A stretch of 64,000 nt of DNA from Sphagnum compactum (lineage: Eukaryota > Bryophyta > Sphagnopsida > Sphagnales), in contig OZ234500.1 of the NCBI GenBank assembly GCA_965153455.1, forward strand, positions 3,720,001 to 3,784,000, read 5' to 3'. Below the pieces are notes generated by a model. The model saw only the letters and a program-made list of their open reading frames with translations. It was not told the DNA's origin and ran no database searches. The translations under genes were made by a program, and so were the position numbers. Each line of letters begins with the position of its first letter. Position 1 is the stretch's first letter. Shown here piece after piece: positions 11,870-23,110 of the stretch.

Positions 11870-12284
11870 TGCCTGCCCAGACACATATTTTGTGTCTTAT
11901 TGTACATGCTTTGGGTGTGTAAAGGCACTAAAATATAATGCCCCCACGGCCTCTCTGGAGGGGGCGTTCCCAAAATAACCAGCCCTCCACCTTTGTATAA
12001 CATACCGGCCGTCCATTTTTTACATAACTAAACGCATGCTGGCCAGGCTTTTATGGACCCCTAAAGCCCATAGGTGGGGGGACATTGTCAAAGTTCAAGG
12101 CTGGACGTGGTGACTAACACCTAGTTTTAGGGCCCTTATTTTGGGAATCCTTACCCCTTCCCTCTAGGGCTGGCTTTACCCTAACACAAAACCAGTATTG
12201 GGATTGTGCCTTGTAAACCACTAGGAACATTGAGCGTCGTGCTTTGTAAAGTATAGGGAGTATAAAAGAACAATTAGGTGAGTG

Positions 12285-12892
12285 GAGCACGCCCATGTGC
12301 TGTTGTTGCCTCCCTTGGAAACGCTTTGCATTGTGGAGGAGACGGTTGTCCGGGAGAAGGCCGTGGAATCGCTGTGTAGCATTGGAGCCCAGATGAAGGA
12401 GAGCGATGTGGTGGATTGGTTCATTCCCCTTGTCAAGGTCAGTATCAGGGTTTCTGTGCTTTTCCCTTTCTTTCTTCTCTGTCTCTCTGTCTCTCTCTTC
12501 TTCTCTTTTAGGGTTTCAGCATTCCACACACTTGTCAAGGACATAGGTATGTAAACTGGAGCCAAGCAATGCGAGCTGGAAACGACAAACTACGACCTAT
12601 TCCATGCCTTTAGGGTTCCTTACTATATGTCCACCTTGGTTTGCATCATGGTTTGCTGGTGTTGTAAGAATCTGACCAGATGATCAGTTCCAGAACCTCA
12701 ATACTGCGTGACACTTCTTGTACACGACATAGCAAAACCAGGAAGCTCATTTGAATTTTTTTATTATCAGGGTTCATTCATCTGAATGAGCATTTTGTGT
12801 GTGTGTGTGGGGCATGTAGAGGCTCGGTGCTGGATAATGGTTCACAGTGCGGTTTGGACCTATGGATTATTTCACATTGCTTATCCAGGAAA
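12285..12892 (+). pseudogene. PP2A scaffold subunit A (PR65) gene fragment
   Basis: Exon 12285..12437 encodes a HEAT-repeat segment: [18 protein letters not shown] followed by [20 protein letters not shown] and FIPLVK, then a GT donor at 12438. A second piece at about 12840-12892 encodes GLFHIAYPG, which in intact PP2A-A follows the first segment after about 20 residues. The intact protein is about 590 residues of tandem HEAT repeats that scaffold the catalytic and B subunits; only about 65 residues remain. Intron sequence lies between the two pieces, so this is a DNA-level copy and not a processed retrocopy. No other PP2A-A exons were found up- or downstream. The fragment runs directly into the CNOT11 fragment on the same strand. 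Confidence 0.8.
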
Positions 12893-13013
12893 GCACACAT
12901 TGTTGACCAGGATGTCTGTTTGTGTGGCTGAGACATCCAGACTCGGTGTGCCAAGAGGTCCATCAAGAATTTGTGCTGGGAATAGAAATGCTGCTGCTAC
13001 TGGTTTGGTACAG

Positions 13014-14516
13014 GCATTGTCCTTGGATGGATTGGAACCACCCTGGGTCTGACCTGCACCACCCAGGTTTTTTCCTCAAGAAGGAGAGGTGACTTGCCCT
13101 TCTGTTTCTCTCCTTCCTCTCTCCTTTTGAAGACCAGGGCACCATTCTATGAAACTCCCTTATCTATATTACTGTTGTGTGTATTCCTCACAAAAATTCT
13201 GGACTCCAACTTTGCTATCTGCTAAATACCATTGTTATCACTTGCATATTGTGAACAAGATTCCTAACCCAAGTAATTATACCTTCATTTTTTTTCTTGC
13301 TTGATTTGCAAGTCCTCTGTACATGGCAGTTGATTTGGCTGATCCCAGACACACAACATGAACTGCTGTGGGACTATAGCATGTGTGCTGATACTAGCCG
13401 GGGTACTGCTGTTCGGGAGCTCATTGCACGATGTGTTAAGGGTGCTCTTACTCCTGCCCACCAACAGGTCTTTCTCTTTCCTCTGCTATTTCTTACATGA
13501 TCACAAAGAAGTTACACAAACCCAAGAGAGGATGAAGGTGAGAATCCCGATGAACTCTGGAGACACTTCATGCTTATTGTTCCCTGGGTGGATATTGCAT
13601 TGTAGTGGTCTCAGAGTTACTTAGCTGAGTGCATTTCTGCTGCTCCATTTCCACCTGATGGGAATAAAACCACTCAAAAGTCTTCAGCAGTAGTGTTAGC
13701 ATCTTGCAGGGTTTAGGCCTTCATGTGTACAAGAAGCTAAATGCATGCAGGGAATGACATGAGTACATGCTTTATGGGGGTTACATCGACTTTGACTACA
13801 ACAGTGCTGAGCATAGCAGTCTTTTGAGGGGTGCATTGATCAAAGGGCATGGTGTTGGTATCAGCAAGTGTTAATGGAGCTAGAAGCTGATCCCAAGTTA
13901 GTGTACCACTGTGGGCTGACTCCTGGGTGGTTGCCTGTATGTTGTTTTCTCACACCATCATATTAGGTTACTTTGTAGAGGTGATTTCTTTGTTGAACTT
14001 GGAGGTACTTATCCATTGGAGTTGGTTAGTCAAGGATTGTGTGTGAATGATAAGAAAAGATGAGCCTTCAAACCCAGATGCTTGAGATTCTCACTCTCTG
14101 TACTGTACAGAGCAGGTGACTATCACAATGTTGAAAGAGCAGGACTTGTGTATTGCAGGAGTTGGTGGAAAACAATCTAGTCATTGCAGTGGAGGTTTTG
14201 CTCAAACTTATGAATTCCAATCAGATTATCGAGTAAGTTGCACCTCATCTCTGGTTGCCATCTCCAGATTGCACCAACATTACCTGTTGCTCAGCTGTTC
14301 CACAGTTCTTATTCAGCTTAATAGATGCATTGTGTTCTCAATGCTGATGGTGGAGGGCATGTTGGATGGTGCAGTTACTTCAAGGTGCTGGTGAACATGG
14401 ATATGAGTCTTCATTCTATGGAAGTTGTAAACCGGCTCACAACAGCTATTGACCTTCCCACTGAATTTGTGCACACGTACATCTCCAATTGCATATCTTC
14501 TTGTCAAAATATCAAG
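13014..14516 (+). pseudogene. CCR4-NOT complex subunit 11 (CNOT11, DUF2363) gene fragment
   Basis: Exons on the plus strand: 13014..13066, about 13311..13467, 13865..13936, 14159..14232 and 14375..14516. Landmarks are LIPDTQHELLWDYSMC, ELIARCVKGALTPAHQQ, ADPKLVYHCGLTPGWLP, ELVENNLVIAVEVLLKLMNS and [20 protein letters not shown] then [10 protein letters not shown]. The last three exons keep correct phases and GT-AG sites. The first exon carries an in-frame TGA at 13050-13052 where the family has Arg (PPWV*PAPPR), a CGA-to-TGA type change. The next exons, which should begin with DKYMQ, are missing or decayed near 14614-14640. CNOT11 helps form the N-terminal module of the mRNA deadenylase complex. 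This copy cannot make the whole protein; a working copy is expected elsewhere. Confidence 0.85.
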
Positions 14517-14639
14517 GTCAGATTCTATGTGCTCACTCTCTATGTGATCTTCATGGTAGCTGGCCTCAGACCATAAGAGTTCACATTCTTTATTACGTGG
14601 ATTGTATCATGTGCCAGGGAAATATCCAGAGCAAGAGGT

Positions 14640-16250
14640 TCACATAAGTGCTTGAATGTGTCCATTGGGGTCCAAAGTGTGTCTATGTGATGTTTGTTAA
14701 GTGGGTGTGTCTGCTACATGGCAATGTAGCAAGGCCATTATGCTCATGACTCTAGAGTCAGCAAGGTGCATTTGTAATTTACTGAACTTCTTGGATCTAG
14801 CAGTGAACCAAAATCCTCAAGGTATATCTATGATATGTTTGATAAACATTCTCAACCAGAGTATGCAGGTATTGACAAGAAGTGTTTATTCCAATATCTC
14901 TAATACTGCTAAGTTTGGCATTATCAATAATCAATTTTACAGGTGCTTGAGGCTTTTTTGTTCTAAAGATTTCTTTGTTTCTCAGATGGTCATCCTTATT
15001 GTCCTTCTAAAGAATAGGCTACCCTCTAAGGATTCTGTTAAAGAGAACTAGAGGGTTGCTCAATAGAGAGAAATTTCTTTTTGGAATTTCAGTGTTTAGA
15101 GTCTTCCAAATGATTTTGCATAGAATCTTGTAAGTTGGGAGCTTTTTGAAGCCCACTTGTTTGTTTTTTTCTGTGTGTGTTCTGTTTCCTTTTTTGTTTT
15201 CTCTCTTGTTTTCCTCTTCTGTGTTGTTTTGTTGTTTATCTGTTGGCCAGTATCATGGCTGAGTCTTCCTGTTGCTTCTGTACTTGGAAGAGAAACTTGG
15301 TAGGCAGGTTAGTGGTTACATTAATGTATACCCACAGTAGGGAGCTGATGAAGTCAGTGGGGAAGGTGTGATCAATAAGTTGTTATTATCATACATGTTG
15401 CTTTTGATGGCATGTCCAAATATCTTCAACTACCTCAGAATAGAATATTCATGACTTGTAGAACTCAGTTGTCAGAGAGAGTCCACTCTAGATGCAGACC
15501 TATGAAGGTTTGCTAGATGCATTGCTTTGATTAGAAAATGAGCTGGTTCTTTCTGTACTGATTATCCTCCCAACCTCTTCAAACCTAATTGGGTATCTTA
15601 AGGCATATGTAGATAAACTATTTGAACACTGCTGATCAGTCCAATTCCTAAAAGACAATCGCTAAATTCATGTTTAAACACTGGAATTTTCATTTTGCAT
15701 TAGTGTTAAATTTTTGTTGAAAAAACATATTTAAACTCCCAATTACTGGTTTGCCAAGGTCAAATACTAAAGATTTATAATTTGACCACACTCAAACTCA
15801 GAACACAAATTCGTAGCGGATTATATGTTTTTGCCCCTATCCGATATGAACTATTTTAAAAAGGCTCAAATTCTCAAAACTTTGCAAAGTCCAATCAATG
15901 CATTTCAATTCAGAATGTAGAATGTGGTCATTTGTGAAAGGGTAAATTAATAAGTCCCAGGTGGTTCTCTACTTTTATGAAGAACCTCCAGTTCATGTTC
16001 TAAAAAGTAAATAAAAGAGGGTTATGATTCCAGGGAAACACATAAATGGAACCTGTAATCTGGTTCCAAGTCCAGTTCTTTAGAAAAAATTCCAGTTTTG
16101 ATCCTGGTTCTGGGTTTCAAGAACTGGGGATTAGAACCTGGTTCCTATCTGGTTCTTACCAAACCAGACTAGAACCAGCGGTTGTTAACCATTGCAGATT
16201 TTTTCCAAAAATCTTAGGTCCAGGTTCACAGATAAAAAAAACTAGGAACC
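14640..16250. other. Spacer between gene fragments and Helitron-like remnant
   Basis: No supported gene. Possible further decayed intron or exon sequence of the captured fragment lies at the left. At about 16020-16240 there are many short, mixed-orientation GGAACC / GGTTCC / CCAGTTC motifs. Confidence 0.4.
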
Positions 16251-16254
16251 CGAT

Positions 16255-16891
16255 TTCATTTTTGGTAGGACAAGAATATGTTTTTGATGTTGATGACCAA
16301 CACCATGACATATGCCCCAAACATTTCAAATTAAATAATGACCCGTCACAAACAACAAGTTTGCATTCAAAAATCCAAATCAAAATTGGAATGTTAATAG
16401 AACTATGTGCTGGGAATTATGCCACTAATGATGGATTATTCAATGGAGCTGATGGGGTTTTCCAATATATCACCAAGCTACAAATTAATGAATCCTTCAT
16501 ATGGATTGGTTTTAATAATCCTAAAGCAAGATCTGCAACTAGAATACAAAATCGACATTTGTACACAACCCACATTCATGTAACATGGACACCAATACAA
16601 CCAATTTCTAAAGAGATACAAGTCGAAGCAAATTCGAGTCATTTAATCACATATACTCAATACCCAATACAATTAGCTGTAACACTTACAAGTCATCGAT
16701 CTCAAGGTTTAACTCTTGATTTTTTAGCATTTGATCCCAGTGGAAAACATCATCATGGACTAACTTACACAACATTAACTTGTGTAAGAGAAAAGGAAAA
16801 CTTGTATTTATTTGCACCTTTAGTTGAGGCAAACTTTAAAGTTAACAAATCCGTTTCAAATGAAATGCGTTGTTTAAAAACAACAGCTTAA
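16255..16891 (+). pseudogene. Helitron-type PIF1 helicase, C-terminal part
   Basis: The open frame encodes the C-terminal helicase core of Helitron Rep-Hel proteins: KIGMLIELCAGNYATNDG then LFNGADGVFQ, a SFIWIGFNNPKAR block, HVTWTPIQPISKEIQ, PIQLAVTLTSHRSQGLTLD (motif V region) and YTTLTCVREKENLYLF (motif VI region). In active PIF1-like enzymes motif VI reads LSRVR; here the Arg is Cys. Walker A/B motifs and the upstream HUH Rep domain are not found, so the element is 5'-truncated. The frame ends in TAA at 16889-16891, but translation continues in the same frame into an endonuclease domain, showing that the stop interrupts an ancestral fusion. Confidence 0.88.
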
Positions 16892-17600
16892 TGGCAATTA
16901 TGTGCACCATATTTGCAACCTTTTAGACAAACACACACAATAATTCAATCATTGAACACAAGATCTTTATCACTTCATTTTCAAAATATTGAAACGGATC
17001 ACAATTTGCAGACACCTCATATTCTATGCTTGAATGAAACTAAAGTCAAAATTCAAAATAAATCTTCACATCAATTCAAATCACTCAAAATACAAATCAA
17101 TTGTTACATATGGAAGCTAAGGGACCATGTTATTGTATGATAGAAATATTGTGCTTGATTCATGTGAATCTGTAAGAATGTGTGGATCAGAATTCATAGT
17201 TGCATCCTTCAATACTAGCACTTGTCGAACAATTCCCATCATTGCAGTTTATAAGCCCCCATCTTTATCTTTAACAATTGTTTTATCTACACTTTAAGAA
17301 CTATTATCAAAATCTCTCACTATTTGTCCAATAATTGTTTTAGGGGACTTTTGTGTGGATGTACTCAAAAAACAAACTCCAGAAGTAAGACATTTAATTT
17401 GAGTTTATGACTATCAATAAAATGAAACTTCAATTTCAAGAAAACATAACAATATATTGTTTACAACTAGATCACATTTGGTCAAACAATCCATCAAAAC
17501 AATGCATATTAGGAACGATAGAGGCTTTTTGGATAGATCATAAACCTATTCATTTTGCATTTAAATTACCTGAGCATGTCCCACAATTTCATTGCCTATA
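16892..17600 (+). pseudogene. Endonuclease (EEP/AP-endonuclease-like) domain fused to the Helitron helicase
   Basis: Immediately after the TAA the same frame reads WQLCAPYLQPFRQTHTIIQS and LNTRSLSLHFQNIE, then PHILCLNETKV, the usual start of an exonuclease-endonuclease-phosphatase domain. After a frameshift near 17115 come GSEFIVASFNTS, IIAVYKPPSLSL and IIVLGDFCVDVL; the catalytic GDFN motif has become GDFC. The domain ends with HIWSNNP and WIDHKPIHFAF, the DHxPI motif, at 17470-17575. An EN domain C-terminal to the helicase is the hallmark of Helentrons, distinguishing them from canonical plant Helitrons. Multiple stops show the copy is dead. Confidence 0.85.
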
Positions 17601-20600
17601 ATGTTCATTTGCTTGATATATAACCATGGGCAAAGCCATTACGCGATGAACGACCAATTTTCTTGTGTACATACTAAACAATCACTTAATTTCTTTAAGA
17701 AAGAAGTAAACAAGACCCATTGAACGTGGTAAAAAACTCAAGGAAAGAAAAATTGCTTGCATTTTAAAAAAACAATTCACACAATAATTGGGTATTTATG
17801 GAAATTTCAATATTTTCACAAATAATTTAACAAAGTTTGAATTAGCCCAAGTATTACCCTAATCTTTAAGGTGCCTCCAAGATGAGGCATTCAAATTAAG
17901 ACTAGTTTTTATGTACATGGGAATGCCTATTATCAATGGCCTCCCTTAATTTGAAGGTAGTAGCCTCAAGGGTAGGAGCCCTAGGCTATAGGCCCAAAAA
18001 CAAAAGAAAGATCCAATGTGGAAGGTTTGCATGTGAATGGCCGGAAGACCTTGCACTTAATGAAAGCATCTTTTGTGTGGGGCCGTGCTTTCAAATTCAA
18101 AGAAGAAAACCTTGGAGTGCTTTTCATTGAGGAAAAACAACTCCAATCAAAATCCCTAAAAGCTACAATTGATTATTTTTTTAGAAATTTTTAACCAAGA
18201 CTTGAACAAGAATGATTAACTCTTTCTTCATTATCTCCAAAGGTAGCACACCAACAACAATTAGCACTATCAACAACAATTAGCACAATCAAGGACAAGG
18301 AAAAAATGATTCAAAGTGGAAATCATTAACACCTAAAAACCATTGTACATAACTTTTCAAGTTCATCCCATGACCACACAACCAATAAGCACAAAGTATG
18401 AATAATGAATTAAATGTGGTATCAAACTTGACATAATTGCATGACAATGCCTATCAAGAAAAACATTTTATAAAAAACTATACCCAAATTATGATGAATG
18501 TTTTAGCTATCTTTCTTGCACAACTTTTCAAGAAAAATAATTATGGGGTTAGAAAAATGTTGTACAATATAAATGAGTCATAGAGTAAATTAACACATAT
18601 AATATTCATCCAATGTATAACCTTCCCCGATGAAATTGAGAACCAAGGTCCTTGAGTGGAAGGAGACTTGGAATACTTGGAAGCCTAATCAAGTTGCCTA
18701 TGCAAAGGGATGCTCTCTGAGCAACTTGGTTGGGGCTTCAAAGTTTCCTTCTTCTCGTGACAACTTGGTTGAGGAAATTGCCTCAAGAAACTTGGTCAAA
18801 TGCCCTTATGTTCAAGAAAGTTGGAAGTCCCTTTTATTTTAAGGTGATTTGGTTTAAGAAGTTGCATAGGGAAACTTGGTTAAATTCCCTTCTCCTTAAG
18901 GAAATTGGGGAATTTCAATTAAGTTTCCACTCCCCATGAAGTTGCAAGATCCCATCTTTTCAAGGCAAATTGTTGAGGAAGTCACATGGGACTACATCCA
19001 AGTTTTTTCATCCATCCATTAAAAAACTAAAATTTGGAAAAAGAATAGGACCTTTGCCCACTAAAGGGGGCAATTTTGACCTTTGCACCTTGATTTTTTT
19101 TTCTTGAAAAAAGGGGTGCAAAAGATATAGTTAGATGTTCATATTAGTTTGGGTATAGTTTTCAAAATAATTGAAAATAGTTTTCTTGTTGGGCAGTGCC
19201 CTAGAACTACATTGAATACACTGCCACATTTAATTCATTACACTTGTTTAGTGAATTCCCACACAACTTCAGTAGTTGTGACAAAAGTCTTGAAAGAGCA
19301 AACTCAATTCACAACAAAACACAAAAAGGCCCATTGCACAATAATAGGTAGAGTATGTAACACCTCCAACATTCCATGTGGAAGGTAGCCACACTTGCTA
19401 CAACAAAAAAACTCACCAATAGTCACAATGGTTGAATAGCTCACAACTTCCAACCACATCAACCATCTCCCCTGCAAACCCCCAGCTAGCACATTCTTGA
19501 GGGGGAGCCCATGACCCCATTCAACAACCCCTTGTCCTGCTATCAACAACAACAGAATGCGACATTGTAGAAACCAGATGTTATTACCATGCCACTCATG
19601 TGAGTTGTAAAGGACCATGGTGGCCTCAACTATGGCAACCTCGACCCCCCCCCCCCCCCCATTCAACATCTTCCTTAGGCTATTAGCAACAAATGACCAC
19701 AATGTTGTAGCAATTGACCACAACATCATTCACATTTATATAATAAAAAAAACTAGTCCCAACCATGGTGATTAACCACTACATCCCCTTGATTGGTCAT
19801 AGTAAAAAGCTTCACTACCCATGTTATAAATGATAGGCTACACTACCCCTTTTGGTGGTAGAAAAATAGTGCACACTTCCTTGAAATGTCAATAATCGAG
19901 CACATCACCAACTATGACAATATTCCAATAGTGGAGCTCTTTGCCACCCTCACATGCACCCACTCTAGAAGTAACACACACTAGCTATTTCCACTTGTTA
20001 GTCAAACATGTCAATATCATAAACTCACAACACCTTTCTTTCCAAAAAGTGTTTTAGACCAACTAATCAAGCTCTAGAGAAAACACAAACATTTCAAAAA
20101 CCCCTTAAGCGACTCACATTCCTTAGAACTCCACATTTTTCAAAGGTCTACCTATCAAGTGAAAAAGAGCAAGTTAGACCCTTACAACCTCTTGTCAAAA
20201 ACAATATCAATCACTAAACCAACAAGACAACTCCAAATGACTCAAAATTTTCACCAACAACACAAAGAGATTGACATAATCTGCACACTTGAAACACAAC
20301 TGAACAAAAAATCACTTATTGCAAAAATCAATCAAAAACGCAATAAAATTAGACCTTTGAAATGACACCTAAAATTTCGCCATCAAATTTGGACATGGTT
20401 TATATTTTATTTATTTTTCTTGTTTGACAAGGTGGATTGGGTTTTGATCCTTATGGACATTTTAAACTAAAGGGAAAATAAATCCTTTCAATTGTCCAAA
20501 TGTGACAATTAAATTTTGATCACCATTTTGACGATCTAAAATTTTATTTTAGTTTTTGAACAAGGTTGACTAGGTCTTAATCCTAAGTGGAAATTGAAAT

Positions 20601-21472
20601 TCAATTTTGAGTGTAAATTAATAATAATATTAATAAAATTACCTATTTTAAGCAAAAATGATAAATTCTAATTGCATGAACGTCAAGTCAACATCAACCA
20701 TTCACTTGACAAAATGATGTATTGAATGTTACACCAACATGACATAAATTTAATACATCATGTTTGATTTCCATAACCTTGTCTAGAATGCAGAAGCTTC
20801 AGGTCAAGATCCATATTTCAATAGGCCACTTTTTAGGAAAGAAATGCTCATGTGCAAGGCTATCAAGGAACATTTTAGAGAACTAATTCCCCATCAAAGG
20901 CCTTTCTCCAAACAAGAAGAACTGATTCATCAGGTCTTCATCCCCTCCTGGTCTTTAAGGCATTTTTCATTACACCTTTTGATAGTTCCAGCCTAGCCTT
21001 CCCGACTATCTGGTCTCCCCCTTACTAGAGGATGTTAAATCAGCAATGGGTCCTTATATATGCTTCTTTTTTTCTCTTGTTTGCACTTGGCCCAATCCAT
21101 GTTTTTGAGAAAAAAAAATGGATGATGCCCATACACAACTTTTGGGTCTGGTTATGCAGGCTTTGGCTGTGTGATAGACAAATTTTCACCAAAGCTCAAG
21201 GCTATGTATTAGTGTATGATTTGTTATGTTACAGCCAAAACAAAAAAGATGAACATGCATGATGAGGGCTTATAACCCACAATCTTTACTTATGAGACAG
21301 CCCATGGAGAAAAAAAACTCCCCACAACGAATACAATTTCCAAGTCCACAAAATAACTATGCGAAATGTCAATAATGTTATGGCCTAGATGAATTCATTA
21401 TCTACTTAAATGGGCATTCAAATTAGCATCCACACCTGATCAACTACCATTAGAGCATTTAATTCAAACTTT
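17601..21472. other. Intergenic, no gene; degenerate repeats
   Basis: Holds a degenerate repeat of CAACTTGGTT / AAGAAACTTGGT motifs at 18640-18990, a 16-base C run at 19645-19660 in a CAACCC/CACAAC-rich stretch, and a diverged relative of the 11.75-11.94 kb segment at 21040-21180. The 141-residue minus-strand frame over 19304-19729 spans the C run and has no domain. Confidence 0.5.
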
Positions 21473-22144
21473 TTATGCAGCAAATTTGGTCTTGATATGC
21501 TCCACTGCATTCTCGCTCAATCCGAACGCTTTCTCCAACACAACGTCGCTGATGCCAGACCCGAACAGCGCTGCAGCTTGTGCCTGCACTCCCGGGTTTT
21601 GGCTGTTTAACGCGGCGATGGCGGTGGCCTTGCCTTTGCCGACGTTGAGCTCGAAGTGCAGAAGACCTCTGGGGAATACAAACACATCACCCGCGTTCAC
21701 AGTTACGGCAAACAGCTTGTTGTCGGTGCTCACGAACCCCACCAACAAAGAGCCCTCCAGCACGAACAAGATCTCAGAAGCCCGGGGGTGCGTGTGGGGT
21801 GGGACGAGGCCTCCTTGAGCGAAGTCGAGGCGTGCCATGGAGATGCCGAGAGTGTTGAGGCCGGGAAACTGAGCCGCAAATGCTGGAGTGACGGCACTTC
21901 CGGCTGCATTATTGGTGTTTCCGGAGGTGGCCAAGCCATGGAAAACGAAGTCATTTGCCGTCACAGCTGCCGCGCTCTTACAAACCAAACCGTTGACGAG
22001 GGTGGTGCTGGCCAAGTCTGCTACACAGAAGTCTTGTTCTGGGTCTGCATCTGATGCTATGGCCATCATGGGTGAGAGAGCTAATTGCAGCACGAGAAGT
22101 GCTACTGTAACATGATGCAAGTAGGCTGAGAAGCTTCTCGCCAT
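21473..22144 (-). CDS. Germin-like protein (secreted cupin)
   Basis: A single uninterrupted 223-residue frame. The start at 22144 gives MARSFSAYLHHVTVALLVLQ, a typical signal peptide ending near residue 30; an upstream in-frame ATG would add about 37 residues ahead of it and is less likely. The mature part starts SDADPEQDFCVADLA and has the conserved disulphide cysteines (DFCVADL, GLVCK). The Mn-binding cupin box 1 reads PPHTHPRASEILFVLEGSL (two His and Glu), and box 2 reads GDVFVFPRGLLHFELN (His). The end AFGLSENAVEHIKTKF matches the C-terminal helix of the family. Members are apoplastic, hexameric, and act as oxalate oxidase, superoxide dismutase or structural proteins; the activity cannot be told from sequence. 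No intron is seen. Confidence 0.93.
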   Translation of the reverse strand: MARSFSAYLHHVTVALLVLQLALSPMMAIASDADPEQDFCVADLASTTLVNGLVCKSAAAVTANDFVFHGLATSGNTNNAAGSAVTPAFAAQFPGLNTLGISMARLDFAQGGLVPPHTHPRASEILFVLEGSLLVGFVSTDNKLFAVTVNAGDVFVFPRGLLHFELNVGKGKATAIAALNSQNPGVQAQAAALFGSGISDVVLEKAFGLSENAVEHIKTKFAA

Positions 22145-22340
22145 TATGTGGAAAAACAGTCCTGCACGGAACTCAGTTACTACTAGTAGGAATTCGGTCG
22201 AGTACAGTAGAGGTGTTATATGGGTCGAAAGAAATATATGACGAAGGAAGGACACTGATGTTGAGCTCGCAATGGAAGAAGTGGTGTAAGCAACAGAAGG
22301 TAGTAGTGGATTGTGCGGTGATGAAAGAGTACGCTGGTGG

Positions 22341-22348
22341 ATTTATAG
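22341..22348 (-). promoter_or_regulatory. TATA box of the germin-like gene
   Basis: On the minus strand the sequence reads CTATAAAT, about 200 bp upstream of the start codon, leaving a plausible 5' leader of 160-170 nt. Confidence 0.6.
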
Positions 22349-23040
22349 CCGTGTTGAGATGAAGTGGAATGAATCATGGCGGAGGGCTTTGGAAACTGCA
22401 GTATTTCCATTCAGAAGTAGTCAACGCCGTGGAGGAAATCTCTTCTCTGTGCTGTTAAACTGATTCTAGAGAGGTGAAAAGCGTCAATTCCGGCTGACGG
22501 CTGTGATGGCAAGTGGCCACTTCATTTCCTCCAATTTTCATGCTCTCTCAAGGATTGTCAAAACAAGTCGAGGCGTGCCATTTTCAACTCTGAAAGCCAA
22601 TAATCAACCCGAGCCTTTTTATTTAATATTTTATAAAAGTTGTCACAAATTCAATAATGTTTTGGAAAAAAATGACAAAACTAGGACTCGTCTTTCAACA
22701 CTAGTGACTCTTGTTGCCTTTGGATGGGGGTGGGTAACCCCATGCAAATGCCATGTCACTTTGCAGCATACCTTGAGACTTGTGTGACAAGCTCTGTGTA
22801 CTCATCTTGAAAGAAGTGGTGAAAAGTGGGTGGGTGGCTGCAGCTACAACCTCAAAGCCTTTCAACTGAATCATGTTCATCACATGACTTGGGCCTTCAA
22901 AGAACAAGTCCAGATCAATGTTTTCACACATGAGCAAATAATTTTTTGCTGTGGAAAACATCAAGTATAGCACAAAATGCTCAATGAGTTTGATGCACAG
23001 TGAGTTGGGTTTTTTTTTTTTTTGTTTGTTTTTTTCTTCG

Positions 23041-23110
23041 GCCTTCAATTTTGTGATGTAGCCAAAGTGGTGATCATCCATAAGTCAGTTTAGCCAAATT
23101 TTCCTATTAG
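23041..23110 (+). repeat. Short dispersed repeat, copy 1 of 3
   Basis: CAATTTTGTGATGTAGCCAA followed by GTGGTGATCATCCATAAG and TTTAGCCAAATTT has relatives at 58533-58605 (same strand) and 29328-29388 (opposite strand). The family is non-coding; the copies are about 70 bp. Confidence 0.65.

Noticed and set aside
19304-19729. 141-residue minus-strand open frame
   Set aside because: Spans a 16-base C run and CAACCC-type repeats; composition-driven.
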